DNA from: an uncultured Eubacteriales bacterium
GTDB lineage: Bacteria; Bacillota; Clostridia; Peptostreptococcales; Anaerovoracaceae
Length of the DNA: 64,000 nucleotides
Direction: 5' to 3'
NCBI GenBank assembly: GCA_902763505.1
Contig: CACWSO010000010.1
Span: 1-64,000 of the forward strand
Made by a program: the position numbers and the translations under genes. Shown here piece by piece: positions 26,202 to 34,532 of the stretch; position 1 is the first letter of the stretch; every line of letters begins with the position of its first letter. The notes beneath the pieces were generated by a model that saw only the letters and a program-made list of their open reading frames with translations, searched no databases and was not told the origin of the DNA.

Positions 26202-27542
26202 TTAAAATTCGCTGAAGTTTCCGCTTCCTGCACTGTCTACAAACTTGGTGATTTTATCGAGCCATGCGACCTTAACGGTACCTGTCGGACCGCTTCTCTG
26301 CTTGGCGATGATGACTTCACATTCGCCCGGGGCGTCAGTATCTTCGTTATAATACTCATCCCTATAAAGGAAGAGAACAATATCTGCATCCTGTTCAATG
26401 GATCCGGAATCTCTCAGGTCCGAAAGCATCGGCCTGTGGTCTGTTCTCTGTTCAGGATTTCTGGAAAGCTGCGAAAGCACCAGAACAGGGCAGTCCAACT
26501 CTCTCGCGAGAAGTTTCAGGTTACGTGAGATGACGGAAATCTCTTGTGTACGAGATTCCAGTGATCTCCCTTCCGGATTCATGAGCTGGAGATAGTCGAT
26601 GACTACAAGGTCCAGTTTTTTCTCCGCCTTGAGTCTTCTGCACTTGCTCTTCATTTCCATAATGCTGATGCCGGCGGTATCGTCGATGAAGATCTTCGCT
26701 CCGGACAGTACTTCCAACGCGATGTTCACATCATCCCAGTCACGTCGTTCCAATCTTCCTGTCTTGAGCTTCTGCATTTCAACTTTTGACTCCATTGCCA
26801 GCAGTCGCTGTCCCAAAGCTTCCTTTGACATCTCCATACTGAAGACCATGACGGACGCGCCGCCTTTCACGGCCGCATTCAGCGCGAGGGAAAGTGCAAA
26901 GGCGGTCTTACCCATGGCAGGTCTTGCGGCCAGAATGATCAGTTCTGACTTCTGCAGGCCTGATGTCTTTGCATCAAGATCCCTGAATCCTGTTGTTACG
27001 CCGGTCAGCCCATCCTTCAGCTTTGATGCCTTATCGATTGCATCGATATTGCTGATGAGTACGTCCTTGAGCGGTACAAAGGCGCCCTTCTGGCGTTCCT
27101 GTGAAATCTCGAAGATTCCGTTCTCTGCATAATCCAGAAGTTGTCCGGCGTCCATGCTCTTGTCATAGCCTTTGACGACGATATCATCTGCTTTTGCGAT
27201 CAGCCTTCTGATGGATGCTTTCTCTGCAACGATCTTGGCATATTCTCCTGCATTTGCAGTGGTAGGTGTCGAAGATGACAGCCCGGCCACATACGCTCTC
27301 CCGCCGACCATCTCGAGACTGCCGCGTTTGTCCAGTTCCTCGGATACTGTCAGCGCGTCGACCGGTGCGTTCTTTTTATTCAATTCATAGATGACGCTGA
27401 AAATCTCCTTGTGGTTCGGATCATAAAAATCCTCCGGTTTTACGACTTCTACAACGTCAAAGAGCGCGTCCTCAGATAAGAGTGCCGCGCCTAATACGGA
27501 TCTCTCCGCGTCAGGATTGTGGGGAGGTATTCTCTCTTCCAT
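26202..27542 (-). CDS. dnaB: Replicative DNA helicase DnaB
   Basis: A 446-residue hexameric helicase (DnaC in Bacillus naming). It has an N-terminal helical domain beginning PPHNPDAERSVLGAALL and a RecA-like C-terminal domain with Walker A ARPAMGKTAFAL. LVVIDYLQLM and LSQLSRNPEQR are the other family signatures, and no intein is present. It follows rplI by 21 bases and precedes the DnaD/DnaI-N gene by two, so loader and helicase are co-transcribed. Confidence 0.98.
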   Translation of the reverse strand: MEERIPPHNPDAERSVLGAALLSEDALFDVVEVVKPEDFYDPNHKEIFSVIYELNKKNAPVDALTVSEELDKRGSLEMVGGRAYVAGLSSSTPTTANAGEYAKIVAEKASIRRLIAKADDIVVKGYDKSMDAGQLLDYAENGIFEISQERQKGAFVPLKDVLISNIDAIDKASKLKDGLTGVTTGFRDLDAKTSGLQKSELIILAARPAMGKTAFALSLALNAAVKGGASVMVFSMEMSKEALGQRLLAMESKVEMQKLKTGRLERRDWDDVNIALEVLSGAKIFIDDTAGISIMEMKSKCRRLKAEKKLDLVVIDYLQLMNPEGRSLESRTQEISVISRNLKLLARELDCPVLVLSQLSRNPEQRTDHRPMLSDLRDSGSIEQDADIVLFLYRDEYYNEDTDAPGECEVIIAKQRSGPTGTVKVAWLDKITKFVDSAGSGNFSEF

Positions 27543-27563
27543 AATTCCTTACCTCTATATTAT

Positions 27564-28007
27564 TTATACTGTCACATCAACAGTGATCTTCGCTGAAACG
27601 TCCTGGTATAACTTGATTACAGCCTGGCTTTTTCCTGCCTGCTTGATCGGTCCCGGAATTTCGATCTTTTTCTTGTCGATTGTGATTCCTTCCTGTTCCT
27701 GCAGGGCTTTCGCGATATCCATGGAAGTAACCGATCCGAAGAGTTTACCGTTTTCGCCGCCCTTGGACTTTACGATCAGCGTGATCTTCTCGAGTTCTTC
27801 CGCCTTTTTCTGTGCTGCTGCTTTTTCCTCAGCTCTTTTCTCCTCGGCAATCGCTTTCTGTTTTTCAAGATTTCTCACATTGCCCTGTGTCGCTTCTTTG
27901 GCCAGCCCCTTCGGGATGAGCATGTTGCGTGCGTAACCGTCGCTGACTTTCACAACGTCGCCCGCTTTCCCTGTTCCTTTAACATCTTTTAAAAGGATAA
28001 CAACCAT
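27564..28007 (-). CDS. rplI: 50S ribosomal protein L9
   Basis: 147 residues. [27 protein letters not shown] is represented by its N-terminal rRNA-binding fold ([14 protein letters not shown]), followed by the long connecting helix ([16 protein letters not shown]) and a C-terminal domain with [16 protein letters not shown] strong GGAGG site precedes it. The gdpP-rplI-dnaB order is typical of Firmicutes. Confidence 0.97.
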   Translation of the reverse strand: MVVILLKDVKGTGKAGDVVKVSDGYARNMLIPKGLAKEATQGNVRNLEKQKAIAEEKRAEEKAAAQKKAEELEKITLIVKSKGGENGKLFGSVTSMDIAKALQEQEGITIDKKKIEIPGPIKQAGKSQAVIKLYQDVSAKITVDVTV

Positions 28008-28046
28008 TTGTAACCTCCTGCCTGGTCATCATATTATTATAGTCTT

Positions 28047-29837
28047 CTATTGTGTTGATTCTGTGGTTTTGATATATTCTTCTATCTCCGCCAGGATTTC
28101 TTCTGGCGAAAGATCTGTCTTCGTTCCTGCAGTGTTCATGTGTCCGCCGCCGCCGAAATGTTCCATGATGGTCTGCACATTCATGTTGCCAAGAGATCTG
28201 GCACTGACCACGGTCTGCCCTTCTTCGTTCCTGCCTGCCACGAAGCTTGCCGTTGTGCCCTTTATGGTGAGCAGTTCGTCTGCAACCTGGGAGTTGATGA
28301 TCTGCGTGTTGATGGAATGGCCTTCGCAAATGGACATGGCGATTCCATCTTCCAGAATTCTTGCGTTCACAATACCGTTCGCTCTGTTGATAAAGCTGTC
28401 CGGTGATTCCTGGAAGTACCGTCTGACTCTTGAAAGATCCGCGCCGGCCCTTCTCAGCCATGATGCCGCTTCAAATGTTCTGACGCCGGCTTTGACTGCA
28501 AATCTGTTCGTGTCGAGCATGATGCCTGCCATGAGAACGTCCGCTTCATATCTCGAAAGCGCTTTCTTGTCCAGCCTGTACTGTAGGATTTCCGTCACCA
28601 GTTCGGAAGCTGAAGAAGCATAGGATTCCAGATAGGAAAGCGTCGGATTCGTCAAAACATCTTCCGCCTTCCTGTGGTGGTCGATGATTGCAAGCCGCTC
28701 TACCTGGTCAACCAGCTCAATCGACTCAACCAGCATTCGTCTGTGTGTGTCCACAACGACGACCAGAGAGTTCTCTTCCACCAGCCCGAGGGCGCGTTCG
28801 CCTGTTACGAATTCATAGTCTCCCGTTTTCTTCGCATCCGCGACCATGTCGATCATGGTTTCGTTGTATTCCCCCAGAATAATATACGCATCTTTACCGA
28901 CGGTCTTCGCAAGTCTTGAAATGCCGACTGCCGCTGCGAAGCTATCCATATCCGGATTCTTGTGCCCCATGATGAATATTCTCGAGGACTGTTCCATCAG
29001 CGTCGCCAATGCGTGTCCGATGATTCTGGATTTTCCCTTGTTGCTCTTCTCAACGCTCTGTGTGCTTCCGCCGTAGTATTCGAAATTGCTGCCGTTCTTG
29101 ACGACTGCCTGGTCGCCTCCGCGGCCCAGAGCCATGTCCAGCGCTTCCTGAGCGAAGTCATCCAGCTCAACGAGGCTCTTTCCGCCAATCCCCAGGCCGA
29201 TGCTCAGCGTAACAGGAAAGTCCGCATTTGTTTCTATGTTTCTGGCTTTATCCAGAATAGAGAACTTGTCTTCCACAAGCGCCTCGTAGTTTTTATTCGT
29301 AATAACCAGCTCGTACAGACTGTCTTTGTACCTGACGATCATTGCTTCCATCTCAGCAGCCCAGTTTCTCAAAAGCTTATCGATGTTCGCTGTGATCGTG
29401 CTTTCTATCTCGCCTGCGCTGGACGTAAGCTCGTCGAAGTTGTCGACATTGACGAGCATCATATAGACTTTTTCATCCCTGTAACGCTTCTGAAGTTCTT
29501 CGTATTCCGTCACATCCGTAAAGTGGAGAATAATCGAAGAATTTGAGTGATCTTCCTCGCCGTCTTCCTCTGCGCTGCCTCCCAGAAATCCGCACCCAAT
29601 GCGAAATGTTTTTTCATTTCTCTGGATGAACAGCGGTGTATCTTCTTCCGCTGCCTTCACAAATTCAGGCATTTTAATACCTGTCAATGCGAACACATCA
29701 TAGTCGATGATTCCGTCATATTTAAATACTTCTGCAATCTTCCTGCTGGCTCTCGTCACCTTGCCCTGAGCGTTCACGATGCACATGGGCAATGGTGAAT
29801 AGTAGGCCAGCAGTCTCTCGATTCGTCCTACGTACAT
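28047..29837 (-). CDS. gdpP: Cyclic-di-AMP phosphodiesterase GdpP-like, without N-terminal membrane segments
   Basis: 596 residues. A PAS-like sensor (about 1-115) is followed by a degenerate GGDEF domain in which the GGDEF loop reads SLYEL. Then come DHH (MGHKNPDMDS, VVDTHR, IIDHHR) and DHHA1 (GGGGHMNTAG), which together hydrolyse c-di-AMP. Typical GdpP carries two N-terminal transmembrane helices before PAS. Here the protein begins at the PAS region, and the start is well supported by AGGAG 6-7 bases upstream. It is expected to be cytosolic. Promoter and position after the rpsR terminator make it first in the gdpP-rplI-dnaB unit. Confidence 0.92.
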   Translation of the reverse strand: MYVGRIERLLAYYSPLPMCIVNAQGKVTRASRKIAEVFKYDGIIDYDVFALTGIKMPEFVKAAEEDTPLFIQRNEKTFRIGCGFLGGSAEEDGEEDHSNSSIILHFTDVTEYEELQKRYRDEKVYMMLVNVDNFDELTSSAGEIESTITANIDKLLRNWAAEMEAMIVRYKDSLYELVITNKNYEALVEDKFSILDKARNIETNADFPVTLSIGLGIGGKSLVELDDFAQEALDMALGRGGDQAVVKNGSNFEYYGGSTQSVEKSNKGKSRIIGHALATLMEQSSRIFIMGHKNPDMDSFAAAVGISRLAKTVGKDAYIILGEYNETMIDMVADAKKTGDYEFVTGERALGLVEENSLVVVVDTHRRMLVESIELVDQVERLAIIDHHRKAEDVLTNPTLSYLESYASSASELVTEILQYRLDKKALSRYEADVLMAGIMLDTNRFAVKAGVRTFEAASWLRRAGADLSRVRRYFQESPDSFINRANGIVNARILEDGIAMSICEGHSINTQIINSQVADELLTIKGTTASFVAGRNEEGQTVVSARSLGNMNVQTIMEHFGGGGHMNTAGTKTDLSPEEILAEIEEYIKTTESTQ

Positions 29838-29886
29838 TTACTTCTCCTAAAAAATGCGCACAATAAGGCATATTATCGTAACGTAT

Positions 29887-29915
29887 ATTATAGCAAAAGC
29901 ATCAACACATTGCAA
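29887..29915 (-). promoter_or_regulatory. Sigma-A promoter of gdpP
   Basis: On the minus strand TTGCAA (29910-29915), a 17-base spacer, then TATAAT (29887-29892). It lies just after the rpsR terminator. Confidence 0.75.
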
Positions 29916-29922
29916 AAGCATC

Positions 29923-29945
29923 AAAAAGGAGCGGTTTCCCGCTCC
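29923..29945 (-). terminator. Intrinsic terminator of the rpsF-ssb-rpsR operon
   Basis: GGAGCGG / CCGCTCC with a GAAA tetraloop on the minus strand (29928-29934 with 29939-29945), followed by five T. Confidence 0.92.
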
Positions 29946-29970
29946 TCGTTACTGTTTTTCTTATCTGAGA

Positions 29971-30210
29971 TTATTCAGCGATGTAAGGCATCAGGGCGAC
30001 AACTCTTGCCTTCTTGATAGCCTTTGTGACTTCTCTCTGATGGATGGAACAAGTACCTGTGATTCTTCTCGGAAGGATCTTACCTCTCTCGGTAACATAC
30101 TTCTTCAGAGTATCTACGTCTTTGTAATCTATTGTCTTGTTCTTATCAGCGCAGAACTGGCATACTTTCTTTCTTCTCATGCCGCCGCGTCTTTTGTTAT
30201 CAAATGCCAT
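29971..30210 (-). CDS. rpsR: 30S ribosomal protein S18
   Basis: 79 residues with an N-terminal C-rich element ([11 protein letters not shown]), [19 protein letters not shown] and the [14 protein letters not shown] rRNA-binding segment. It is third in rpsF-ssb-rpsR, partnering S6 in the ribosome and probably in the autoregulation of this operon. Confidence 0.98.
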   Translation of the reverse strand: MAFDNKRRGGMRRKKVCQFCADKNKTIDYKDVDTLKKYVTERGKILPRRITGTCSIHQREVTKAIKKARVVALMPYIAE

Positions 30211-30240
30211 GATTTTCTCCTTTCTTTCAGGATTGTTCTT

Positions 30241-30711
30241 TTAGAACGGGATGTCATCATCCTGCAGGGATGTGAATCCGCCCGGTACGTCTATGTCCGG
30301 CTGTGGCGCATCCTGAGCCGGTGCCTGCTGGCTGAAGCCGCCCTGCTGACCAAATCCGGTCTGCTGGCCGTAACCTCCCTGACTCTGCCCCTGACCTTGC
30401 TGACCGCTGCTGAGGAATTCGACATTGTTTGCGATGACTTCCGTCGTGTAAACAGTTCTGCCGTCCTTCTCATAGCTGCCTGTCTGGATCCTTCCAGCTA
30501 CAGCTGCCTTGCGGCCTTTCGCCAGATATCTGTCGCAGTTTTCAGCCTGTTTGCCGAATACTACGATTGGAATGAAATTTGTTCTCTGCTTTTCGCCGTA
30601 ACCATCATTCACCGCAAGTGTAAACCTGCAGATCGCTGTCTGGTTGGCTCCTGTGGAATATCTCAGTTCCGGATCTCTTGTCAGATTCCCAATCAAACAT
30701 ACACTGTTCAT
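30241..30711 (-). CDS. ssb: Single-stranded DNA-binding protein
   Basis: 156 residues from MNSVCLIGNLTRDPE, which has GGGGAG upstream. A longer frame has no support. It has an N-terminal OB fold (about 1-105), a Gly/Gln-rich linker and the acidic tip DDDIPF that recruits replication and repair partners. It lies between rpsF and rpsR, as in most Firmicutes. Confidence 0.98.
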   Translation of the reverse strand: MNSVCLIGNLTRDPELRYSTGANQTAICRFTLAVNDGYGEKQRTNFIPIVVFGKQAENCDRYLAKGRKAAVAGRIQTGSYEKDGRTVYTTEVIANNVEFLSSGQQGQGQSQGGYGQQTGFGQQGGFSQQAPAQDAPQPDIDVPGGFTSLQDDDIPF

Positions 30712-30724
30712 AATACTCCCCCTC

Positions 30725-31012
30725 TTATTTCTGATCCTTATTGTCAATAAGGTGTCTCATTACGTTGTCTGAAATCTTGAGTCTTCTGTCGAGTTCCTTC
30801 GGCAGTGTTGGCTCAGCCTTGAATTCAATGACAACATAATATCCTTCAGATTTCTTCTGGATAGGATATGCGAGCTTTCTCATTCCCCATACGTCTACAT
30901 TTCCGACTTCGCCTTCTGCAGCTATGATTTCCTTAACTGCTTCGATTGTGGCTTCTTTCTTCTCGTCTTCCAGTGCAGGATCGATGATGAATAATACCTC
31001 ATAATTAGTCAT
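30725..31012 (-). CDS. rpsF: 30S ribosomal protein S6
   Basis: 95 residues with NYEVLFIIDP at the N terminus and WGMRKLAYPIQKKSEGYYV in the middle, covering the ferredoxin-like S6 fold. GGAGGTG precedes the ATG and is part of a leader structure (31023-31063) that may sequester it. Confidence 0.97.
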   Translation of the reverse strand: MTNYEVLFIIDPALEDEKKEATIEAVKEIIAAEGEVGNVDVWGMRKLAYPIQKKSEGYYVVIEFKAEPTLPKELDRRLKISDNVMRHLIDNKDQK

Positions 31013-31022
31013 TTTTTCACCT

Positions 31023-31063
31023 CCTTGTGGACTTAGTGGCGATGCCTTCCGGGCATCGCAAGG
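31023..31063 (-). promoter_or_regulatory. Candidate S6:S18 autoregulatory leader of rpsF
   Basis: On the minus strand CCUUG (31059-31063) can pair with CAAGG (31023-31027), which overlaps the AAGGAGG ribosome site. The two enclose a hairpin GCGATGCC / GGCATCGC whose loop region contains CCGGAA. A CCG next to such a stem is the known mark of S6:S18-binding leaders. A second hairpin (GCGCGT / ACGCGC) stands upstream at 31068-31085. Confidence 0.5.
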
Positions 31064-31091
31064 AACTGCGCGTGAAATTACGCGCTCGTAT

Positions 31092-31119
31092 ATTATACAT
31101 CAAACTCCGATGAAATCAA
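31092..31119 (-). promoter_or_regulatory. Sigma-A promoter of rpsF-ssb-rpsR
   Basis: On the minus strand TTGATT (31114-31119), 16-base spacer, TATAAT (31092-31097). Confidence 0.65.
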
Positions 31120-31146
31120 GAGTTTATTTCTGTGTATTGGCGCTTA

Positions 31147-31872
31147 TTATTTCAGCTTTTCAAGCTGGGCATTGTGATTTTCGCTGATGACCTGATAAAA
31201 GTAGGCGACCTTCTTCGCGACTTTGACGTTCCAAGATCCATCTGCCGCATACGTTCTGTTTACCGCCGCGATCGTGTTGCCTTTGTAATAGGCGCCGCTC
31301 GGGCTGAGATAGCTGTTCGCCAACGCCCGCCCTACGGTCTCCAGACACTCATTGACAGACGAGAATCCCTTGCCGCCGTAACCGCACACATTGTTCGGAC
31401 GGAACTGTGCCGTTCCATAAGCGCTCTCATGGGATGCGATGGCGAGCAGGAACAGGCAGTTCAGATCGTATTCCTGTTCGAGCTTGTAGAGCGTTTCCTC
31501 TGTTCCGACGAGTTTGTGCTTTGTCACCAGCTTGAGATCATCGACGGTAACACCGCTTGGGACGCTCATGTCCATGGACTGGACCTGGGCATAGGAATAG
31601 GCCGGGATTTCCTCTTTCTCCAGCACATAGTCAACGGTTTTCTCCCGCAGTCTGTTGGCCAGATCGATCTCCTGAGCCGATGCATTCTTCTCGTTTGCAA
31701 TGGCGGCCGCTGCTTCCTTCGACTCGGAATGCACACGTCCGACGCCGAGCCATAAGGCGATGAGCAAAAGCATGATCGACAGTATGGTTCCGACCGCAAT
31801 CAGAAGAAGCGTCGTCCGGCTCCATCTTGGACCATTCACTTGTAAGTCAGAGTAACGGTTCTGTTCATTCAT
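31147..31872 (-). CDS. Membrane-anchored glucosaminidase-domain protein
   Basis: 241 residues: a short cytosolic stretch, one transmembrane helix (about 20-44), a coiled linker and a C-terminal glucosaminidase/lysozyme-like domain. Glu149 in IASHESAYG is the probable catalytic acid. CGYGGKGFSSVNECLETVGR and the late YFYQVI region fit the endo-beta-N-acetylglucosaminidase fold. It should cut glycan strands of peptidoglycan outside the membrane. Its start overlaps the preceding gene by eight bases. Confidence 0.85.
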   Translation of the reverse strand: MNEQNRYSDLQVNGPRWSRTTLLLIAVGTILSIMLLLIALWLGVGRVHSESKEAAAAIANEKNASAQEIDLANRLREKTVDYVLEKEEIPAYSYAQVQSMDMSVPSGVTVDDLKLVTKHKLVGTEETLYKLEQEYDLNCLFLLAIASHESAYGTAQFRPNNVCGYGGKGFSSVNECLETVGRALANSYLSPSGAYYKGNTIAAVNRTYAADGSWNVKVAKKVAYFYQVISENHNAQLEKLK

Positions 31873-32455
31873 TGGTCGGAATCTCCAGTTCTCCCAGGAT
31901 CGTTTTCATGATATCGTCACTCAGGATAATCCTCCAGCCGCCGTATCCGTCCTCATGCATCGGGATGAACACTTCTGACTCAAAGGATGGTTCTCCTTCT
32001 GCAGTTTTTTCTATCTGATCGAGATAAATATCAAGGCACTTTTTGTTCAGTTTCTCTTTGTTGATGACGTCATCACTGTAGAGATTGTCTGTCACATATG
32101 TGTAGGATTCCTTTTCATAGCTATCCATAATGCCGCTGAAGTCACAGTTCTTTATGACGACCTTCGCGACAGCCACATCATTCTTCGTGGCGGTCTCTTC
32201 GATCTCATAGGAAAAATTCTTGAAGAGAGCGTCTTCAAGTCTGTCCATTTCTTCATCGGTACCCTTCACGTTCTCCAGGAAGTTGACATACCTGTTGTCC
32301 ATATACTCCATGGTCGTCTGCTGGTTGCCGCCGGATAAGTCCTTCAGGAAAGCATCGGTTGCCTCCTGCGGCGTTACTTCAGACATGGATGCCGCCCCAC
32401 CTGAAATGCCAAGGGCTATGAGCAATGATGTAATGATCTTAAAGAGTCCACCCAT
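31865..32455 (-). CDS. Exported protein of unknown function (NTF2-like)
   Basis: 196 residues with an N-terminal hydrophobic signal or anchor (LFKIITSLLIALGISGGAAS), no lipobox cysteine, and a body beginning TPQEATDAFLKDL. This pattern of a helix with a small-domain fold resembles clostridial DUF4878/DUF5105-type exported proteins. No catalytic motif is visible. It is translationally coupled to the glucosaminidase gene, so an accessory role in wall turnover is possible but inferred. Confidence 0.65.
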   Translation of the reverse strand: MGGLFKIITSLLIALGISGGAASMSEVTPQEATDAFLKDLSGGNQQTTMEYMDNRYVNFLENVKGTDEEMDRLEDALFKNFSYEIEETATKNDVAVAKVVIKNCDFSGIMDSYEKESYTYVTDNLYSDDVINKEKLNKKCLDIYLDQIEKTAEGEPSFESEVFIPMHEDGYGGWRIILSDDIMKTILGELEIPTNE

Positions 32456-32482
32456 AATGATTTGCTGCCTTTTGCCAGACTG

Positions 32483-33403
32483 CTATTTCCAGAGCTTCTC
32501 CGGATATTCACCCTTATCTTTCTTTGACTGGAGCTCGTCATGCACAGTCTGCCAGTCTTCCTTATAAGTAACACCGCACCACTTGTCATGGCATGGCAGT
32601 ACTTTCACGCGGGCCTTGCCGCCCTTGATCAGTTTATCCACAGTGCGCGGCAGGAGATATTCGCTCTTCATTGGATTCTTTGGCACTTCTACTTCGAAGA
32701 ACTCATCGATGCCTGCCTTGAGTTCCGCAATCATGCTCTCCGTAAATCCCCAGAAGTTCATGGAAACGAGCGTGTCCTCTTCCAGGACATGCCAGCTTGC
32801 GCCGTCATCTTCTGTGTAGCAGATGCCTTCCGGCTGTCTTTGAATCTTGGTCCGCTCCGTGATTTCTTTCAGGTAGCCGTCTTCATCCATCTCGCAGACG
32901 CCTCTGGCTACATGCCCGTTTTCGGTGATGGTGTTCGAAAGAATATATCCGGCCATGCAGTACTGGTACTGATCTGTATCCTCATGCTCCGTAAGATATT
33001 CATAGACACTCACAAAACCGCTGGGACCATAGTAGTCATCTGCATTGATGACCGCGAACGGCCCGTCGATGAGATCTCTGCAAGCGAGAATCGCATGGGA
33101 GGTTCCCCACGGTTTCTCTCTGCCCTCCGGCACTTCATATCCTTCAGGAATATCATTGAGGTCCTGATATGCGTACTCGACCTCCATGAACCGGCCGGCT
33201 CTCTCATCGACCAATTCTTTGAAGATGTCCCTGTGTTCCTTTCTGATGACGAAAATGGCTTTATCGAACCCTGCCATCATGGCATCATACAGGGAAAAGT
33301 CCAGTATGATCTCTCCTGCTTCTGTAATTGTATCCACCTGCTTCAGACCTCCATATCTGGAACCCATGCCTGCAGCCATTATGATTAACGTTGGTTTTTT
33401 CAT
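32483..33403 (-). CDS. Sugar-phosphate nucleotidyltransferase family protein
   Basis: A 306-residue NTP-transferase fold enzyme. MAAGMGSRYGGLKQ is the nucleotide-binding signature (GxGxRxxxxK type), AVINADDYYG contains the metal Asp pair, and GTSHAILACRD binds the nucleotide. The family transfers NMP to sugar 1-phosphates such as glucose, mannose or N-acetylhexosamine. The substrate cannot be chosen here. AAGGGA precedes the start. It is divergent from the shikimate-kinase-like gene. Confidence 0.88.
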   Translation of the reverse strand: MKKPTLIIMAAGMGSRYGGLKQVDTITEAGEIILDFSLYDAMMAGFDKAIFVIRKEHRDIFKELVDERAGRFMEVEYAYQDLNDIPEGYEVPEGREKPWGTSHAILACRDLIDGPFAVINADDYYGPSGFVSVYEYLTEHEDTDQYQYCMAGYILSNTITENGHVARGVCEMDEDGYLKEITERTKIQRQPEGICYTEDDGASWHVLEEDTLVSMNFWGFTESMIAELKAGIDEFFEVEVPKNPMKSEYLLPRTVDKLIKGGKARVKVLPCHDKWCGVTYKEDWQTVHDELQSKKDKGEYPEKLWK

Positions 33404-33424
33404 GGTTTGACTATTCCCTTCTGG

Positions 33425-33453
33425 TTATTTTTTCTCTTCAAATGATGTATAAT
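33425..33453 (+). promoter_or_regulatory. Candidate promoter of the 33.5-35.3 kb plus-strand unit
   Basis: TATAAT at 33448-33453 with a weak TTATTT at 33425-33430, 17-base spacing, 28 bases before the first start codon. Confidence 0.45.
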
Positions 33454-33480
33454 CAGTATAGTATATATTAACAAGGAAAC

Positions 33481-33948
33481 ATGATGAACGCAAATCTAAT
33501 TGTAGTGACGGGTTGCTTTGGGGCACCTGTCTTAGAGAAAGCGCACGCGCTTTCCCGCGAGCACGGACTTCCCCTCGTGGAGCTTGACAAGGAAATCGAA
33601 CAACGCGACGGCCGCACGATCCGCCGTCTTGTTATGATGAACGGCGAACACGGATACCGGAACGCTGAATTTGAGATTCTGCAGGAACTGGCCGAGAAGG
33701 GCCAGCCCTGTGTCGTTGCCTGCGGTGACGGCGTCCTCTATGACGATGATTCCCGCGGCATCATCTGTGAAAACCGGTTGGTGATTGCAGGTGAGGATTT
33801 AAGCGAAGAGGAGCTGTGGAAAAACGCATCCGCCTGTCCGGATTCCTATCATGCATTTATGAGTTTTGGCACAGAGGAAGAGAAGCGGAAGGCCTTCGGT
33901 GATCTGATCAGAAGACAGCGTTTATTATTTGAAGGAGTTGTAAAATGA
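33481..33948 (+). CDS. Shikimate kinase-like protein with degenerate P-loop
   Basis: 155 residues. The overall pattern follows shikimate kinase: LPLVELDKEIEQRDGRTI aligns with the substrate-binding DxD region, GEHGYRNAEFEIL with the ExGExxFRxxE helix, and VVACGDGVL with the GGG loop. The ATP-binding P-loop GxxGxGK(S/T) is replaced by GCFGAPVLEK, and the GGG loop by GDG, so kinase activity is doubtful. It probably has a different ligand-binding or regulatory role. The stop overlaps the next start in ATGA. Confidence 0.7.
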   Translation: MMNANLIVVTGCFGAPVLEKAHALSREHGLPLVELDKEIEQRDGRTIRRLVMMNGEHGYRNAEFEILQELAEKGQPCVVACGDGVLYDDDSRGIICENRLVIAGEDLSEEELWKNASACPDSYHAFMSFGTEEEKRKAFGDLIRRQRLLFEGVVK

Positions 33949-34493
33949 TACAAGACAGAATCGCAGCTTCCACAGAAGCCGCCATAAGAACAGGACAAGC
34001 TATGATCGCCGCTGCAGTCACTGCCCCAAAGGGTAATGGCGTCGATGATGTGAAAGGTGTTCTCCTTACAGGAGAGGATAAAGACATTCTGGCCGCGCAC
34101 ATGCGCGATATCGCCGACGAGACAGGGGAAGACTTCTACGCTCGCGATGCAGGAAATGTCGACAACAGCGTATGCGTTGTACTCCTCTGGGCAGAGAACG
34201 CGCCTCTCAAACTGACGCATTGCGGACTCTGCGGTTTCAAGAACTGCGGCGCTGCACGCAAGGCAGGCGCTGTCTGCGCATTTAATGTTACCGATCTGGG
34301 TATCGCAGTCGGCTCCGCCGTATCACTGGCGGCAGACAACAGAATGGACAACCGCGTCCTCTTCTCCGCTGGCAAAGGCGCTGCCCGCATGGGCATCTTC
34401 GGTGACGAAGTCAAAGTCTGCTACGGCATTCCTCTTTCGGTTGCGTCCAAGAGCGTATTCTTCGACCGCGGCCCGGGGGACGTGAAATTCTAA
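33945..34493 (+). CDS. DUF2148 ferredoxin-domain protein
   Basis: 182 residues. The motif HCGLCGFKNCG followed by VCAFN fits the DUF2148 iron-sulfur domain, in which Cys ligands hold one cluster and the rest is alpha-beta. No membrane segment. Proteins of this family occur in anaerobes and archaea without known function. It is coupled to the shikimate-kinase-like gene and 39 bases before plsC. Confidence 0.85.
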   Translation: MIQDRIAASTEAAIRTGQAMIAAAVTAPKGNGVDDVKGVLLTGEDKDILAAHMRDIADETGEDFYARDAGNVDNSVCVVLLWAENAPLKLTHCGLCGFKNCGAARKAGAVCAFNVTDLGIAVGSAVSLAADNRMDNRVLFSAGKGAARMGIFGDEVKVCYGIPLSVASKSVFFDRGPGDVKF

Positions 34494-34532
34494 GGAAAAC
34501 TCTTCAAAGAAAATACAATCAGGAGAACCCAT

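Noticed and set aside
24988-26205. A 405-codon plus-strand open frame
   Set aside because: It is exactly antisense to the DnaD/DnaI-N gene, has no ribosome site or family match and arises from codon bias.
29893-29922. Direct repeat GCAAAAGCATCAA (two copies)
   Set aside because: It overlaps the gdpP promoter spacer and terminator trailer. Two copies alone do not support a regulatory site.
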